64,000 nt of DNA from Amylibacter sp. SFDW26 (GTDB lineage Bacteria; Pseudomonadota; Alphaproteobacteria; Rhodobacterales; Rhodobacteraceae), in assembly GCF_009184395.1 (NCBI RefSeq), contig NZ_WEIC01000005.1, forward strand, positions 224,178-288,177. The letters are read 5' to 3'. The position numbers and the translations under genes were made by a program. Below, piece after piece: positions 28,785-37,922 of this stretch (the first letter of the stretch is position 1; each line of letters opens with the position of its first letter). The notes under the pieces were generated by a model, which had not been told where the DNA came from, did not search any database, and saw only the letters and a list, made by a program, of their open reading frames with translations.

Positions 28785-29552
28785 ATGCCCAGATATGCTT
28801 TAAAAATCGAATACCATGGCAAACCATTTTCTGGTTGGCAAAGGCAGCGAGATGTCTCGTCTGTTCAGCAAACGATAGAAGACGCTTTGTTAAAGCTGGA
28901 AAAAAACTGCGAAGGCATCCAAGGTGCTGGGCGAACAGACGCAGGTGTGCATGCTTATGGGCAAGTCGCACATGTTGATCTAGATAAAGATTGGGATGAA
29001 TTTCGCCTGTCCGAAGCTCTAAACTACCATCTGCGACCTCATCCTATATCAATCCTGCAAGCTGCCCGCGTTGATGATGACTTTCACGCTCGTTTCGGCG
29101 CCATAGAACGTGAGTATACATTCCGCCTTTTGGCCAGACGCGCCCCATCATCACATGAGGCTGGCCTTGTTTGGCAAATCAATAACCCATTAAATATCGA
29201 AGCCATGCGCGAAGGAGCAGCGCACCTATTAGGCCAACATGACTTCACAACCTTCCGATCAACGATTTGCCAAGCCCAATCACCCGTCAAAACACTTGAT
29301 GTGTTAGATATAGAAGAAATTCCCGTGAATTACGGAACAGAATACCGTTTCACCATTCGTGCCCGCAGTTTCCTACACAACCAAGTGCGCAGCTTTGTCG
29401 GCACATTAGAACGCGTTGGCTCTGGCAGTTGGAGACCAATCGACGTAAAGCACGCGCTAGAAGCCGTGGACCGTAGCGCCTGTGGAACAGTTTGCCCACC
29501 ACATGGGCTGTATCTTGCACATGTCACCTATACAAACGACCCTTTCGCATAA
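28785..29552 (+). CDS. truA: tRNA pseudouridine(38-40) synthase
   Basis: A 255-residue enzyme that isomerises uridines in the tRNA anticodon stem. The catalytic Asp is D52 in [14 protein letters not shown], and the C-terminal [13 protein letters not shown] motif is present. The start at 28785 ([12 protein letters not shown]) matches family N-termini although no strong ribosome site precedes it; an in-frame ATG at 28722 is the alternative. No terminator was seen before the next gene, 59 bp away. Confidence 0.94.
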   Translation: MPRYALKIEYHGKPFSGWQRQRDVSSVQQTIEDALLKLEKNCEGIQGAGRTDAGVHAYGQVAHVDLDKDWDEFRLSEALNYHLRPHPISILQAARVDDDFHARFGAIEREYTFRLLARRAPSSHEAGLVWQINNPLNIEAMREGAAHLLGQHDFTTFRSTICQAQSPVKTLDVLDIEEIPVNYGTEYRFTIRARSFLHNQVRSFVGTLERVGSGSWRPIDVKHALEAVDRSACGTVCPPHGLYLAHVTYTNDPFA

Positions 29553-29611
29553 GATTGCCAAACGACATCCATTGTGACTAACATTCCGTATCACTAAAAA
29601 GGCGGAATACC

Positions 29612-30523
29612 ATGAATAACCACGTCACAACTCACCAAGCCGAAGAAGACACACGCAACAATGCGATCTCTATCTATGTAAACGGCGAGATTGTTCCAAA
29701 AAATGAGGCCCGTATCAGCGTCTATGACAGCGGTTTCATGTTAGGTGACGGCATTTGGGAGGGTTTACGCTTATATAATGGCACATGGGCGTTTCTAGAC
29801 GAGCATATGGACCGCTTATATGAGGCCGCTATGGCGATTGATCTAGATATTGGCATGGATCGAACATCACTTATCCAAGCCTTAGAAGATACACGCAATG
29901 CCAATAATATGATCACAGACGCACACGCTCGCCTGATGATCACCCGCGGCGTGAAAAAACGCCCATTTCAGCATCCCTCACTTAGCCAATCTGGCCCAAC
30001 GATTGTGATCATAGTAGAACACTCCAAACCTAAAATCCCACGCCCCATAAACCTCGCAACAGTTCCTCATCTACGTGGCTTGCCAATGACGCAAGACCCT
30101 AAGCTGAATTCACATTCCAAACTTAATTGTGTTCTCGCATGCATTGCAGCTGAAAAAGCAGGCGCAGATGAAGGCCTCATGTTGGATGTAAATGGCTTCG
30201 TAAACACCACCAACGCTTGTAATTTTTTCATCGTCCGCAAAGGTGCTGTTTGGACATCAACGGGCGATTATTGCATGAACGGCATTACAAGACGTAAAGT
30301 AATTGAGCTATGCCAAACTAATGATATCCCCATATATGAGCGCAACTATTCTTTGGTTGATACATATGGCGCTGATGAAGCCTTTTTAACAGGTACATTC
30401 GGCGCACAAACTCCTGTTGGCACCATTGATTGCCGGCAAATAGGCACAGGCGAGTTCGGCCCAATAACCCTACGTATTCGCGAACTTTACAAGGCGTTGA
30501 TTGAACAGGAAGCAAAGCAATGA
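29612..30523 (+). CDS. Class IV PLP aminotransferase (BCAT/D-amino-acid type)
   Basis: A 303-residue fold-type IV aminotransferase. Seen are ISVYDSGFMLGDGIWEGLRLYNG (in parts), the lysine-containing segment DPKLNSHSKLNCVLA (catalytic Lys is K164 or K170), GADEGLMLDVNGFVNTT and the phosphate-binding GITRRKV. Substrate specificity cannot be read. AAGGCGGAA precedes the ATG. The stop overlaps the next gene by 4 bp (ATGA), and the two may work as one unit on an amino-containing metabolite. Confidence 0.87.
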   Translation: MNNHVTTHQAEEDTRNNAISIYVNGEIVPKNEARISVYDSGFMLGDGIWEGLRLYNGTWAFLDEHMDRLYEAAMAIDLDIGMDRTSLIQALEDTRNANNMITDAHARLMITRGVKKRPFQHPSLSQSGPTIVIIVEHSKPKIPRPINLATVPHLRGLPMTQDPKLNSHSKLNCVLACIAAEKAGADEGLMLDVNGFVNTTNACNFFIVRKGAVWTSTGDYCMNGITRRKVIELCQTNDIPIYERNYSLVDTYGADEAFLTGTFGAQTPVGTIDCRQIGTGEFGPITLRIRELYKALIEQEAKQ

Positions 30524-31230
30524 GGATCAACATGTGGTCAGGGCCACGTAACCTGTCCACTGCCATGATGTACAGCTTTGGCGCTCGATCTGATTGTGCT
30601 GTAATTGATGAGCCATTTTACGCGGCCTACTTACATAAAACGGGCATAAAGCATCCTATGAATGACCAAATTTTAGCATCTCAACCCACAGATCCAGCCC
30701 AAGTTGCAAACACCTGCCAAAGTTCCTCTCCAGACGCTATGCCTATCTGGTACCAAAAACACATGTGCCAACATATGATCGATGGGTTTCCGTTAGATTG
30801 GGCAAAAAGCGCTACAAATATCTTTCTCATACGACATCCCGCACGCGTGATTGCCAGCTATGCTGCAAAACGCGAAGCGCCAACATTAAACGATATCGGT
30901 TTCACCCAACAATCCATGCTGTTTGATAAACTTGGCGGCGGTATCATTCTAGATAGTGCAGACATCCGCAAACACCCAGAAGCAATGATCAAAGCCCTCT
31001 GTCATGCTATAGGCATACCTTATGAACACACGATGCTAAACTGGCCAAATGGCCCTCATAAAGACGACGGAGTATGGGCATCCCACTGGTACGGGGCTGT
31101 CCATAATAGCACAGGTTTTGCAGCTGCCGAGGGGCCTTTACCGAAGCTATCAGGACAAAATGCTGAAACTTGCAAACAGGCTTTACCACATTACGAAACC
31201 CTTGCAAAACTCGCACTAAAACCAGCGTAA
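30520..31230 (+). CDS. Sulfotransferase-like P-loop protein
   Basis: A 236-residue protein. It opens with INMWSGPRNLSTAMMYSF, where SGPRNLST is the variant phosphosulfate-binding loop of this sulfotransferase-like group, followed by DEPFYAAYL and the second nucleotide-binding segment FLIRHPARVIASYA. It is the overlapping downstream partner of the class IV aminotransferase; the same two domains occur fused in some eukaryotic proteins, from memory. Actual sulfotransfer is unproven. Confidence 0.75.
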   Translation: MRINMWSGPRNLSTAMMYSFGARSDCAVIDEPFYAAYLHKTGIKHPMNDQILASQPTDPAQVANTCQSSSPDAMPIWYQKHMCQHMIDGFPLDWAKSATNIFLIRHPARVIASYAAKREAPTLNDIGFTQQSMLFDKLGGGIILDSADIRKHPEAMIKALCHAIGIPYEHTMLNWPNGPHKDDGVWASHWYGAVHNSTGFAAAEGPLPKLSGQNAETCKQALPHYETLAKLALKPA

Positions 31231-31316
31231 ACACAGAACTGTTAACACAGCACACTTTACATCCTACAGTTGGCAGATACCCTAATACATAATTGTTCGT
31301 TTCGGGAGACTTCAAA

Positions 31317-32192
31317 ATGAAACCGCTTTTACCTGCATTTTTAATAGCAACAACACTACCCGCATTAGCATTGGCCCAAGATCAAGCCATGCAAACAATC
31401 AAAATCACTGACAACATCCATATGCTGTCTGGAAACGGTGGTAATGTTGGCGTTTTAACAGGCGCAGATGGAACATTCGTAATCGATGACCAAATGGCTA
31501 CAGAAGTTCCTAAAATTCTAAACGCTATCAAAGAGCTAGACGCCAGTGCCCCGCGGTTTTTATTGAACACACATTACCATTTTGACCATGCGGGCGGAAA
31601 TGAAGCGATTGTAGACACAGGTGCTGCTATTTTCAGTCATGATAATGTGCGTAAGCGTCTGAAAGATGGCACGACAATTCCAGCTTTTGGCGCAACAACA
31701 CCACCTGCCCCATATGCAGCACTACCCGTTGTTACCTTCTCGGATGAAATGCACTTTCATCTAAACGGTCAAACAGTTTTGGCAAACCATTACCCGAATG
31801 CACATACAGATGGTGACAGTGTAGTGTTTTTCAAAGAAGCCAATGTTGTACACACAGGCGATATTTTCTTTAACGGCCTATACCCTTTCATCGACACTGC
31901 AAATGGCGGCAGCTTGGCAGGCGTTATGTCAGCAGTGCAAGCCATATTAGATGCCACAAATGATGATGTAAAAATCATCCCTGGTCACGGCCCATTGGCC
32001 ACACGTGTCGACCTACAAGCCTATCAAGATATGCTCAGCATTGCGCATGCCAGTATGTTGGATATGAAGAAAGCAGGGAAAACTAAAAAAGAAGTGGTTG
32101 CGGCAAAGCCCCTTGCAGATTTTGATGCCACTTGGGGTGGAAAGCTCTTTGAAACAGATCAATGGATTGGCCTGTTATACCCATCAATCTAA
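31317..32192 (+). CDS. Exported metallo-beta-lactamase-fold hydrolase
   Basis: A 291-residue periplasmic enzyme with a signal peptide (~1-20, cleavage near ALA-QD). The zinc motif is THYHFDHAGG (~residue 87-96); further ligands appear as NAHTDGDS and VHTGDIFF, and the last His lies in IIPGHGPLA. The arrangement fits the periplasmic group related to quinoprotein-relay and B3-like hydrolases. The start at 31317 is preferred over the frame start at 31293 because it begins the signal peptide and has CGGGAG upstream. Confidence 0.87.
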   Translation: MKPLLPAFLIATTLPALALAQDQAMQTIKITDNIHMLSGNGGNVGVLTGADGTFVIDDQMATEVPKILNAIKELDASAPRFLLNTHYHFDHAGGNEAIVDTGAAIFSHDNVRKRLKDGTTIPAFGATTPPAPYAALPVVTFSDEMHFHLNGQTVLANHYPNAHTDGDSVVFFKEANVVHTGDIFFNGLYPFIDTANGGSLAGVMSAVQAILDATNDDVKIIPGHGPLATRVDLQAYQDMLSIAHASMLDMKKAGKTKKEVVAAKPLADFDATWGGKLFETDQWIGLLYPSI

Positions 32193-32241
32193 AAAATTTG
32201 GACGCGTCAGTGGAACTCATTCCGTTTCAAGCGCGTCCAAA
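32191..32241 (-). terminator. Terminator of the MATE exporter gene
   Basis: TTTGGACGCG (32197-32206) pairs perfectly with CGCGTCCAAA (32232-32241) across a 25-nt loop, and six T follow on the minus strand. The stem overlaps the last codons and stop of the MATE gene. Confidence 0.7.
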
Positions 32242-33562
32242 ACCGAACGCTTAGCAATATCGCAGCAACGGACAATCCAAACACCAAGCCCATCCAAATG
32301 CCAACGGCACCATATCCCCAGATAAAACCAATCACATAGCCTGCAGGGATACCTATCACCCAATAGCTTATGCCTGCATAAATCATCGGCACACGTGTAT
32401 CTTGCGCCCCGCGAAGCAATCCAAGCCCAATAACTTGCACACCATCCGCAATCTGGAAAAGGGCTGCCATTGCCAGCAGTCCAACACCGACAATGATGAT
32501 CTGATCCCGCGCGTCATCTGTGTGATCGATAAACACACCGATCAAAACTTCAGGCCACGTGACAAAGATTGCAACGATCATAAAAGCAAACCCTAAAGAC
32601 ATCGCCGTGACCATCACACCGCCACGCTTCAATCCAATCATATCGCCACGCCCAATAGCCCGACCAACACGCACTGTCGCTGCATTGGACAATCCCAAAT
32701 GAACCATAAACGTAAGGCCCGCCCATTGTAGCGCAATACCATGTGCTGCCAATTCATGCGTACCAACCCAACCAACCATGATTGCCGTAGCCGTAAACAA
32801 CCCCGTTTCAGCTAAATTCGTTAATCCAATCGGCCAACCCAATTTGAACACATGCATCAAAGCATCCGTATCAATCGCCCAAATACGTTGGAATAATACG
32901 TGCTCTGGAACCACCCTAATTGCGTAAAGCACTAGGATTGGGAAACTCAGCGAAACAATCGCAACAGATGCAATCGCAGCTCCACGCACACCTAGTTCAG
33001 GCGCACCCCAATTCCCGAAAACCAAAGCATAGTTCAAAAAACCATTTAAAACAGCACTTAAAACAGTCAACCAAAGCACGAACTGCGTCCGCTCTAAAGC
33101 AGCCAAATAGTTCTTCATCACCATCACAAACAACCCGGGGAATAAGCCAAAACCCGCAATGCGTAAGTAATCTTGGGCAAATTGCGCGGTTACATCTTCT
33201 TGTCCCAATGCCAAAAGCCAAGGTTTTGACCACCACATAAAAGGGACCAATAACAATGCATATAATGCAGATGCCCAAAGCCCCATACGGGTGATGTGGC
33301 GCACTTTAACATCATCCCCGACCTCAGATGCATTCGCAACCATTGGCAATACGGCAAACGAAAACCCAGCGCCCACCAAAAATATAACGAAAAACATAGA
33401 GCCAGCCAGAACCAGCCCAGCCAATTCTTCAACCCCATACCACCCCATCATCACAGTATCAGTTGTAGTAATCGCAATCTGCGCGACATGGCTGCCAATG
33501 ATTGGTAAACCAAGTGTTAGAATAGCCTTAGCATGGCCATTATATGTCATAGATTGGGTCAT
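32207..33562 (-). CDS. MATE family efflux transporter
   Basis: A 451-residue polytopic membrane exporter with about 12 helices. The first repeat opens LTLGLPIIGSHVAQIAITTTDTVMMG (in parts) and the second repeat begins near LGWPIGLTNLAETGLFTATAIMVG, the internal symmetry expected of NorM-type MATE pumps. Substrates (drugs or metabolites, Na+ or H+ coupled) cannot be predicted. No strong ribosome site precedes the ATG; ATG at 33550 is an alternative. Confidence 0.9.
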   Translation of the reverse strand: MTQSMTYNGHAKAILTLGLPIIGSHVAQIAITTTDTVMMGWYGVEELAGLVLAGSMFFVIFLVGAGFSFAVLPMVANASEVGDDVKVRHITRMGLWASALYALLLVPFMWWSKPWLLALGQEDVTAQFAQDYLRIAGFGLFPGLFVMVMKNYLAALERTQFVLWLTVLSAVLNGFLNYALVFGNWGAPELGVRGAAIASVAIVSLSFPILVLYAIRVVPEHVLFQRIWAIDTDALMHVFKLGWPIGLTNLAETGLFTATAIMVGWVGTHELAAHGIALQWAGLTFMVHLGLSNAATVRVGRAIGRGDMIGLKRGGVMVTAMSLGFAFMIVAIFVTWPEVLIGVFIDHTDDARDQIIIVGVGLLAMAALFQIADGVQVIGLGLLRGAQDTRVPMIYAGISYWVIGIPAGYVIGFIWGYGAVGIWMGLVFGLSVAAILLSVRFWTRLKRNEFH

Positions 33563-33567
33563 TTAAT

Positions 33568-33594
33568 CGGCTTAGGGCAAAGCACCCTAAGCCG
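33568..33594 (-). terminator. Terminator of the EF-hand protein gene
   Basis: CGGCTTAGGG and CCCTAAGCCG make a perfect 10-bp stem with a 7-nt loop in the 41 bp between the EF-hand gene stop and the MATE start. The tail is ATTAAATG, so termination strength is uncertain. Confidence 0.65.
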
Positions 33595-33603
33595 CAATAG
33601 ATG

Positions 33604-34269
33604 TTAGCGTTTCAAACCTTCGGCTTCTAACATGAACCCCATGTGTTGATCCGCAATTTTCAAACCACCTTCGTCATTATCCCAAGTGATCTGACCATCA
33701 CCATTCACATCGAGTCCCAAATGCGCCGCTTCGGTTAAGGCAGCCATATTCACAGCATGTGGGTTCGCTTCTTCTGCAGTCACCGCCGCCAGAATGGCAT
33801 CAGCAGCACGTAAGGCTTCTTTTGCACGTGCCATCGCAGTTTCAGTCGCTTTCACAACATGCATTGTATGCGCTTTCACATCGTCGGACGCATCATGCAT
33901 CTGACTCGCCAAAGTGATGTGCTTCACAACACTTTCTGATGCCTTCAACATACCATAACCTAAACCTGGACCACGTTCCTCTAATGCTGGATCAATTGCA
34001 TGGCGCACATGGGTCGCATGCAATTGCATTCCAGCCAAATTACCCAATTCATCTTTGGAATATTGCGCGTGTGCAGCTGCCACGATCACCTCTTTAATTG
34101 CTGTCGGGAGAAATCCACCATTCAGTGGCGTATCATTCCAACTGATCATAACATATGCTATATGTTCTTGCGCCAACGTTTTATCTTGAGGACCAGTCAT
34201 GATAACGCTTGTGATAAACCCACCCAAAAGCACAATAAAGACGCCAGCAATAAGTGCAAATTTCTTCAT
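33604..34269 (-). CDS. Membrane-anchored protein with a C-terminal EF-hand
   Basis: A 221-residue protein with an N-terminal hydrophobic segment (~5-24, FALIAGVFIVLLGGFITSV) and a helical body rich in Ala, His and Met (MQLHATHVRHAI; SEAS repeats such as HITLASQMHDASDDVKAHTMHVV, in parts). Near residues 192-204 is a complete EF-hand loop D-V-N-G-D-G-Q-I-T-W-D-N-D-E, predicting calcium binding in the periplasm. The start at 34269 is chosen because GGGTGAGG lies just upstream; the frame continues to 34338 without support. I do not recognise the family. Confidence 0.75.
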   Translation of the reverse strand: MKKFALIAGVFIVLLGGFITSVIMTGPQDKTLAQEHIAYVMISWNDTPLNGGFLPTAIKEVIVAAAHAQYSKDELGNLAGMQLHATHVRHAIDPALEERGPGLGYGMLKASESVVKHITLASQMHDASDDVKAHTMHVVKATETAMARAKEALRAADAILAAVTAEEANPHAVNMAALTEAAHLGLDVNGDGQITWDNDEGGLKIADQHMGFMLEAEGLKR

Positions 34270-34339
34270 AAAAACCTCACCCAATAAATAGATTATATTG
34301 TTTATACGCATCTTCTCGCAAATTAGATACATTCGCAAA

Positions 34340-34723
34340 TCAAGTATTTCCTAAATGTATCAGCCGCAAGCCGTTTTCTATATCAAAACTGTAACCACAC
34401 TCGCCAACGGCAACAATGAGGTGTTTCTTTTGGTGATCGTCCCAGATGTCCAGTTTTGCGATAAAAGGTAAGAGGTTTGTTTGGTTTACACCAAGAGCGG
34501 CGAATAGTTCATAATCTAAATCATCACCATCTATGAATTGAATTTAATATTCTTCAACGAGTTCACCATAGGCATTCTTACACACTTTCGCTTTGGTTGT
34601 ATAATCTTCCCCATCGGCGAAGAAACCCATTGCCATTTTGGTTAAATTGCTTTGCCATTGAACATTAAGAAATATTCGATGCTAGCGATTTCAATGTCTG
34701 CTATGGGGAACAAAGCAGACATT
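34340..34723 (-). pseudogene. Broken gene: one in-frame stop and one probable frameshift
   Basis: On the minus strand, 67 codons ending at TGA 34340-34342 read as plausible protein (FIDGDDLDYELF, LLPFIAKLDIWDDH, LIVAVGECGYSFDIENG). The same frame continues upstream through a single TAA at 34544-34546 into another ~45 clean codons (MAMGFFADGEDYTTKAKV, NAYGELVEEY). Further upstream, sensible sequence (IEIASIEYFLMFNGKA) continues only in the +1 frame. The simplest reading is a decayed ~130-residue gene. Alternatively the downstream half could be a separate short gene, but it lacks a good start. The family is not recognised. Confidence 0.6.
34693..34723. repeat. Inverted repeat, member of a dispersed GGGGRACAAAGCAGACATT family
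   Basis: AATGTCTGCT and AGCAGACATT form a perfect 10-bp stem around an 11-nt loop containing GGGGAAC. The right half (34705-34723) recurs at 43176-43194 with one mismatch. No T run follows on the minus strand, so it is not a standard terminator for the secretion operon. Confidence 0.6.
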
Positions 34724-34745
34724 ATTCAAAATAAATGATATTCCA

Positions 34746-36116
34746 TTATTCGATAAAGGTACGAACGAGGCGCTCACTTAGCGGTTTCGTTAAATAGCTA
34801 ATTGCAGTCCGCTCACCCGTATTTACAAAAAGATCGGCAGGCATACCAGGCAAGAGCTTCAACCCATAAACCGTCTCTGATTGATCAGCATCCAACTTCA
34901 CACGTGCTACATAATATTCTTCACCAGAACGGGCATCCTCAAGGCTGTCAGCAGAAATATCAAAGATTTTGCCATTGGCTTCTGGAACATCCCCTTGGTC
35001 AAATGCAGATAGTCGTACACGTGTCGCTTGGCCAATACGTAACTTTTCAATATCTGCCGTATTAATCCGTGCCTCAACTATCAAGGTTTCGTCGTTTGGA
35101 ACAATGTCTAATATCGGGGCGCCTGGGCGAACAACACCACCAGTTGTAAAGACAGTCATACCAACAACACGTCCACTTGCAGGTGCTGATACTTTAATGC
35201 GCTTTTGTCTCTCTCTGACACCATTGAACTGTGGCTCCACAGAAGCCAATTGCAGCTTAACATTTGCTATCTCTATGGCCAATGCCTCTTCCCTTAGATT
35301 AGCTTGACTTAATGCCGTTAGTTTTAGTTCATCAATTTGGTTCTTCGCTTGGATTTTCTGAGTCTCAAGAAGGGATCTTGCTGCATTCAAACGTTCAATT
35401 TCAATTCTACGTGTGTTTACGCGTGACACTGCCACAAGACCTTTTTCAAGAAGCGTATCAAGATTGCCTAACTCCGTTTGTGTAATTTCCAGCTGCCGTT
35501 GATTAGCGTTTAATTGATCAGTGATCCCTAAAATTTGCGCATTAAGGTTTGCGATCCGTGCTTGCATAATGTCGACTTCGGCTTTGCGGGCGCGTGCCTC
35601 TGTATCAAACAAGTGCTTTTGTGTGCCATAAGCAGGCCCCCAATCAGAACCCTCGATAGATTTCGTTAAAACTGCTATTGCATCATCAGCATAAAACGTG
35701 TCCTGCCCATTAATTTGGGCTTGAAGACGTGCATGCCGAATAGCCAAATCAATCAATTGACTCTCTAATACATTCAGATCGACATCAATTTCGCTGCTAT
35801 CAAGCTCTATAAGGGTTTGCCCTGCTTCTACATAATCGCCTTCTGAAACAAGGATAGTGCTGACGATTCCACCTTCTAGATGTTCAACAGTCTTACGGTT
35901 ACCCTCCACTACGAAAGAAGCAGGAGCGACGACTGCACCATCAAGTTTTGATGATGTGGCCCAGTAGAAAGCACCACCAAAGAAAAAGCTAAGAATGAGC
36001 AATCCAAAGATAATGTAAGATCTAATACTAGGCTCTGATGATTGGTGCGGAATTGTATGTAATGTATCCAAATTTAGAATTTCATTATTACTACGGTTAG
36101 GAACTAGATGTGTCAC
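34746..36116 (-). CDS. Type I secretion membrane fusion protein (HlyD/PrtE family)
   Basis: A 456-residue periplasmic adaptor bridging the ABC exporter and a TolC-like outer membrane channel. One transmembrane helix lies at ~33-53, followed by the barrel-sandwich half FVVEGNRKTVEHLEGGIV, a lipoyl-like segment EGDYVEAGQTLIELDS, a long coiled-coil hairpin (~95-290), the second lipoyl half (IKVSAPASGRVVGM) and a C-terminal beta domain (YGLKLLPGMPADLFVNTGERT, in parts). The ABC gene overlaps its start by 4 bp. No TolC homologue lies in this window, so a channel encoded elsewhere must be used. Confidence 0.92.
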   Translation of the reverse strand: MTHLVPNRSNNEILNLDTLHTIPHQSSEPSIRSYIIFGLLILSFFFGGAFYWATSSKLDGAVVAPASFVVEGNRKTVEHLEGGIVSTILVSEGDYVEAGQTLIELDSSEIDVDLNVLESQLIDLAIRHARLQAQINGQDTFYADDAIAVLTKSIEGSDWGPAYGTQKHLFDTEARARKAEVDIMQARIANLNAQILGITDQLNANQRQLEITQTELGNLDTLLEKGLVAVSRVNTRRIEIERLNAARSLLETQKIQAKNQIDELKLTALSQANLREEALAIEIANVKLQLASVEPQFNGVRERQKRIKVSAPASGRVVGMTVFTTGGVVRPGAPILDIVPNDETLIVEARINTADIEKLRIGQATRVRLSAFDQGDVPEANGKIFDISADSLEDARSGEEYYVARVKLDADQSETVYGLKLLPGMPADLFVNTGERTAISYLTKPLSERLVRTFIE

Positions 36117-37876
36117 TGCGCTACTCCTTTAGCATTCGTTTGCTTTGTATTTTGTGAGGTAAGCTTTTGCTTATTGTTATTTTGCAAAACATTGCGCTTG
36201 CTTGAACGCAAAATTTCATCTTTATCGCCAAAACCAGTTTGCTTGCCATTGTTCACGATAAGAACTTTATCAACGGCTTGTAATGTACTTGGCCGATGCG
36301 TCATCACGATCACAATCGTTCCTTGCGCTTTTGCTGTTTGAATAGCATTGCGCAAAGCTAACTCGCCCGTCGTATCCAGATCAGAATTAGGTTCATCTAA
36401 TACCAATACGAATGGGTCATTATAAAGCGCACGAGCCAATGCAAGCCTTTGGCGTTGCCCGCCAGAAAGATGGAAACCATTACCGATTTTAGTTTCATAG
36501 CCATCATTCAAATTACTGATCATTTCATGCACATCAGCCGCTAATGCTGCTTTAATCACTTTTGCATCGTCAATTTCCGTTGAAAAACGCGCAATGTTTT
36601 CCCGAATTGTACCATCGAAAAGCTCTACATCTTGCGGCAAATAACCAATCATTTGGCCAAGTTCATCGGCATTCCATTTTGACATTGGATTGCCATCAAG
36701 TTTCACATCGCCACGTTGAGGTGTCCAAATGCCTGCAATCATTTTGGCTAAGGTTGATTTGCCAGAACCACTTGGCCCAATAACAGCGACGACGTCGCCT
36801 GCGTTTAATGAGAAATCGATTCCAGAAAGAGTTGCATTCTGTGCAAGAGGTGGGCCTGCTTGAAGGATACTCGCTTTCAGAGAAACCGAAGGTTTTGGCA
36901 ATGTGATTGTCTGTTCATCTTCTGGAAATTCCATAGATAAAGCATAGATTTTTTTATAAGAACCGCGGGCGGCAAGAAAGGTACGCCATTGCCCGATCAA
37001 TTGGTCAATAGGTGCTAATGCTCGTGCAAGTACGATGGTCGCTGCAATCATGACGCCTGCGGTCGTTTCACCAGAAATCGCCAATGCAGCACCAAGTCCC
37101 AACATTGCGGATTGAAGCGCCATGCGGATTGTTTTGGATAGAACTGTGAAAGTAGCAATACGATCGCTGACTTGTGTTTTATAAACGTGAGCTTGGTTTT
37201 GCAAAGCATTCCAACGTCTAGCCAGATCAGATTTCATCCCCATAGCATGGGCAAGTTCCGCGTTACGTTCACTTGTCCGAAATAAAGCGTCAGATCGGCC
37301 GCGTGCTTCGGATGCTTGTTGCATCAAGTTGTGCGATCTAGCGTTATTTATAAGAGCTAAGATCGTTAAGAATATTGCGCCTGCTAACCCCAAAAAACCA
37401 AGGTATGGGTGCAATGCGTATAGAACAAAAAGATAAACGGGGATCCAAGGAGCATCAAAAAATGCAATTAAAGCGCTACCTGATACAAAGTCACGGAAAC
37501 CATTAATATCATCAACTGGATTTTCGCCAGCAGTAGATTTCCCCTGAACATTGCGTCTCATTGCGGAACGCAGAATTGGTTCACCAACTGAGATTTCAAA
37601 TTTCGCACCAAGCCTATTTAAAATACGTGTGCGCATCAAATCTAGTAAGCCAGTTACAACAAAAACACCGCCTAAAAGTAATGTAAATGCAATCAATGTA
37701 TCTATGTTCTGGCTTGTCAAAACCCGATCATAAACCTGCAGCATGTAAAGTGGACCAGCAAGCATAAGAAGGTTTAAAAAAAGACTAAAAAAAGCAACTG
37801 CGCCAAAGCCTTTGCGCAATGTGCCCCAAGCTAGTTTTACAGGTGAAGGTCTATGTAACATTGATCTATCTCTCAT
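36113..37876 (-). CDS. Type I secretion ABC permease/ATPase (PrtD-like)
   Basis: A 587-residue half-transporter exporting the upstream RTX-type protein. The transmembrane domain (~20-300) opens with FFSLFLNLLMLAGPLYMLQVYDRVLTS (in parts), characteristic of PrtD-type exporters without a C39 peptidase domain. The ATPase has Walker A GPSGSGKST (~residue 363), signature LSGGQRQRLALARA, Walker B VLVLDEP and H-loop MTHRPS. The C-terminus is an Asn/Gln/Lys-rich tail. It lies 46 bp after the substrate gene, with a strong hairpin in between. Confidence 0.93.
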   Translation of the reverse strand: MRDRSMLHRPSPVKLAWGTLRKGFGAVAFFSLFLNLLMLAGPLYMLQVYDRVLTSQNIDTLIAFTLLLGGVFVVTGLLDLMRTRILNRLGAKFEISVGEPILRSAMRRNVQGKSTAGENPVDDINGFRDFVSGSALIAFFDAPWIPVYLFVLYALHPYLGFLGLAGAIFLTILALINNARSHNLMQQASEARGRSDALFRTSERNAELAHAMGMKSDLARRWNALQNQAHVYKTQVSDRIATFTVLSKTIRMALQSAMLGLGAALAISGETTAGVMIAATIVLARALAPIDQLIGQWRTFLAARGSYKKIYALSMEFPEDEQTITLPKPSVSLKASILQAGPPLAQNATLSGIDFSLNAGDVVAVIGPSGSGKSTLAKMIAGIWTPQRGDVKLDGNPMSKWNADELGQMIGYLPQDVELFDGTIRENIARFSTEIDDAKVIKAALAADVHEMISNLNDGYETKIGNGFHLSGGQRQRLALARALYNDPFVLVLDEPNSDLDTTGELALRNAIQTAKAQGTIVIVMTHRPSTLQAVDKVLIVNNGKQTGFGDKDEILRSSKRNVLQNNNKQKLTSQNTKQTNAKGVAQ

Positions 37877-37884
37877 CTAAAGAA

Positions 37885-37912
37885 TGGGATGGCGAATTGT
37901 TTCGCCACCCCA
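37885..37912 (-). terminator. Intercistronic hairpin between RTX substrate and exporter genes
   Basis: TGGGATGGCGAA and TTCGCCACCCCA form a 12-bp stem (one G-U pair on the transcript) with a 4-nt TTGT loop. The minus-strand tail is TTCTTTAG. A partial terminator or 3'-stabilising hairpin here would let the substrate be made in excess over its exporter. Confidence 0.65.
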
Positions 37913-37922
37913 AGGGTCAGTT

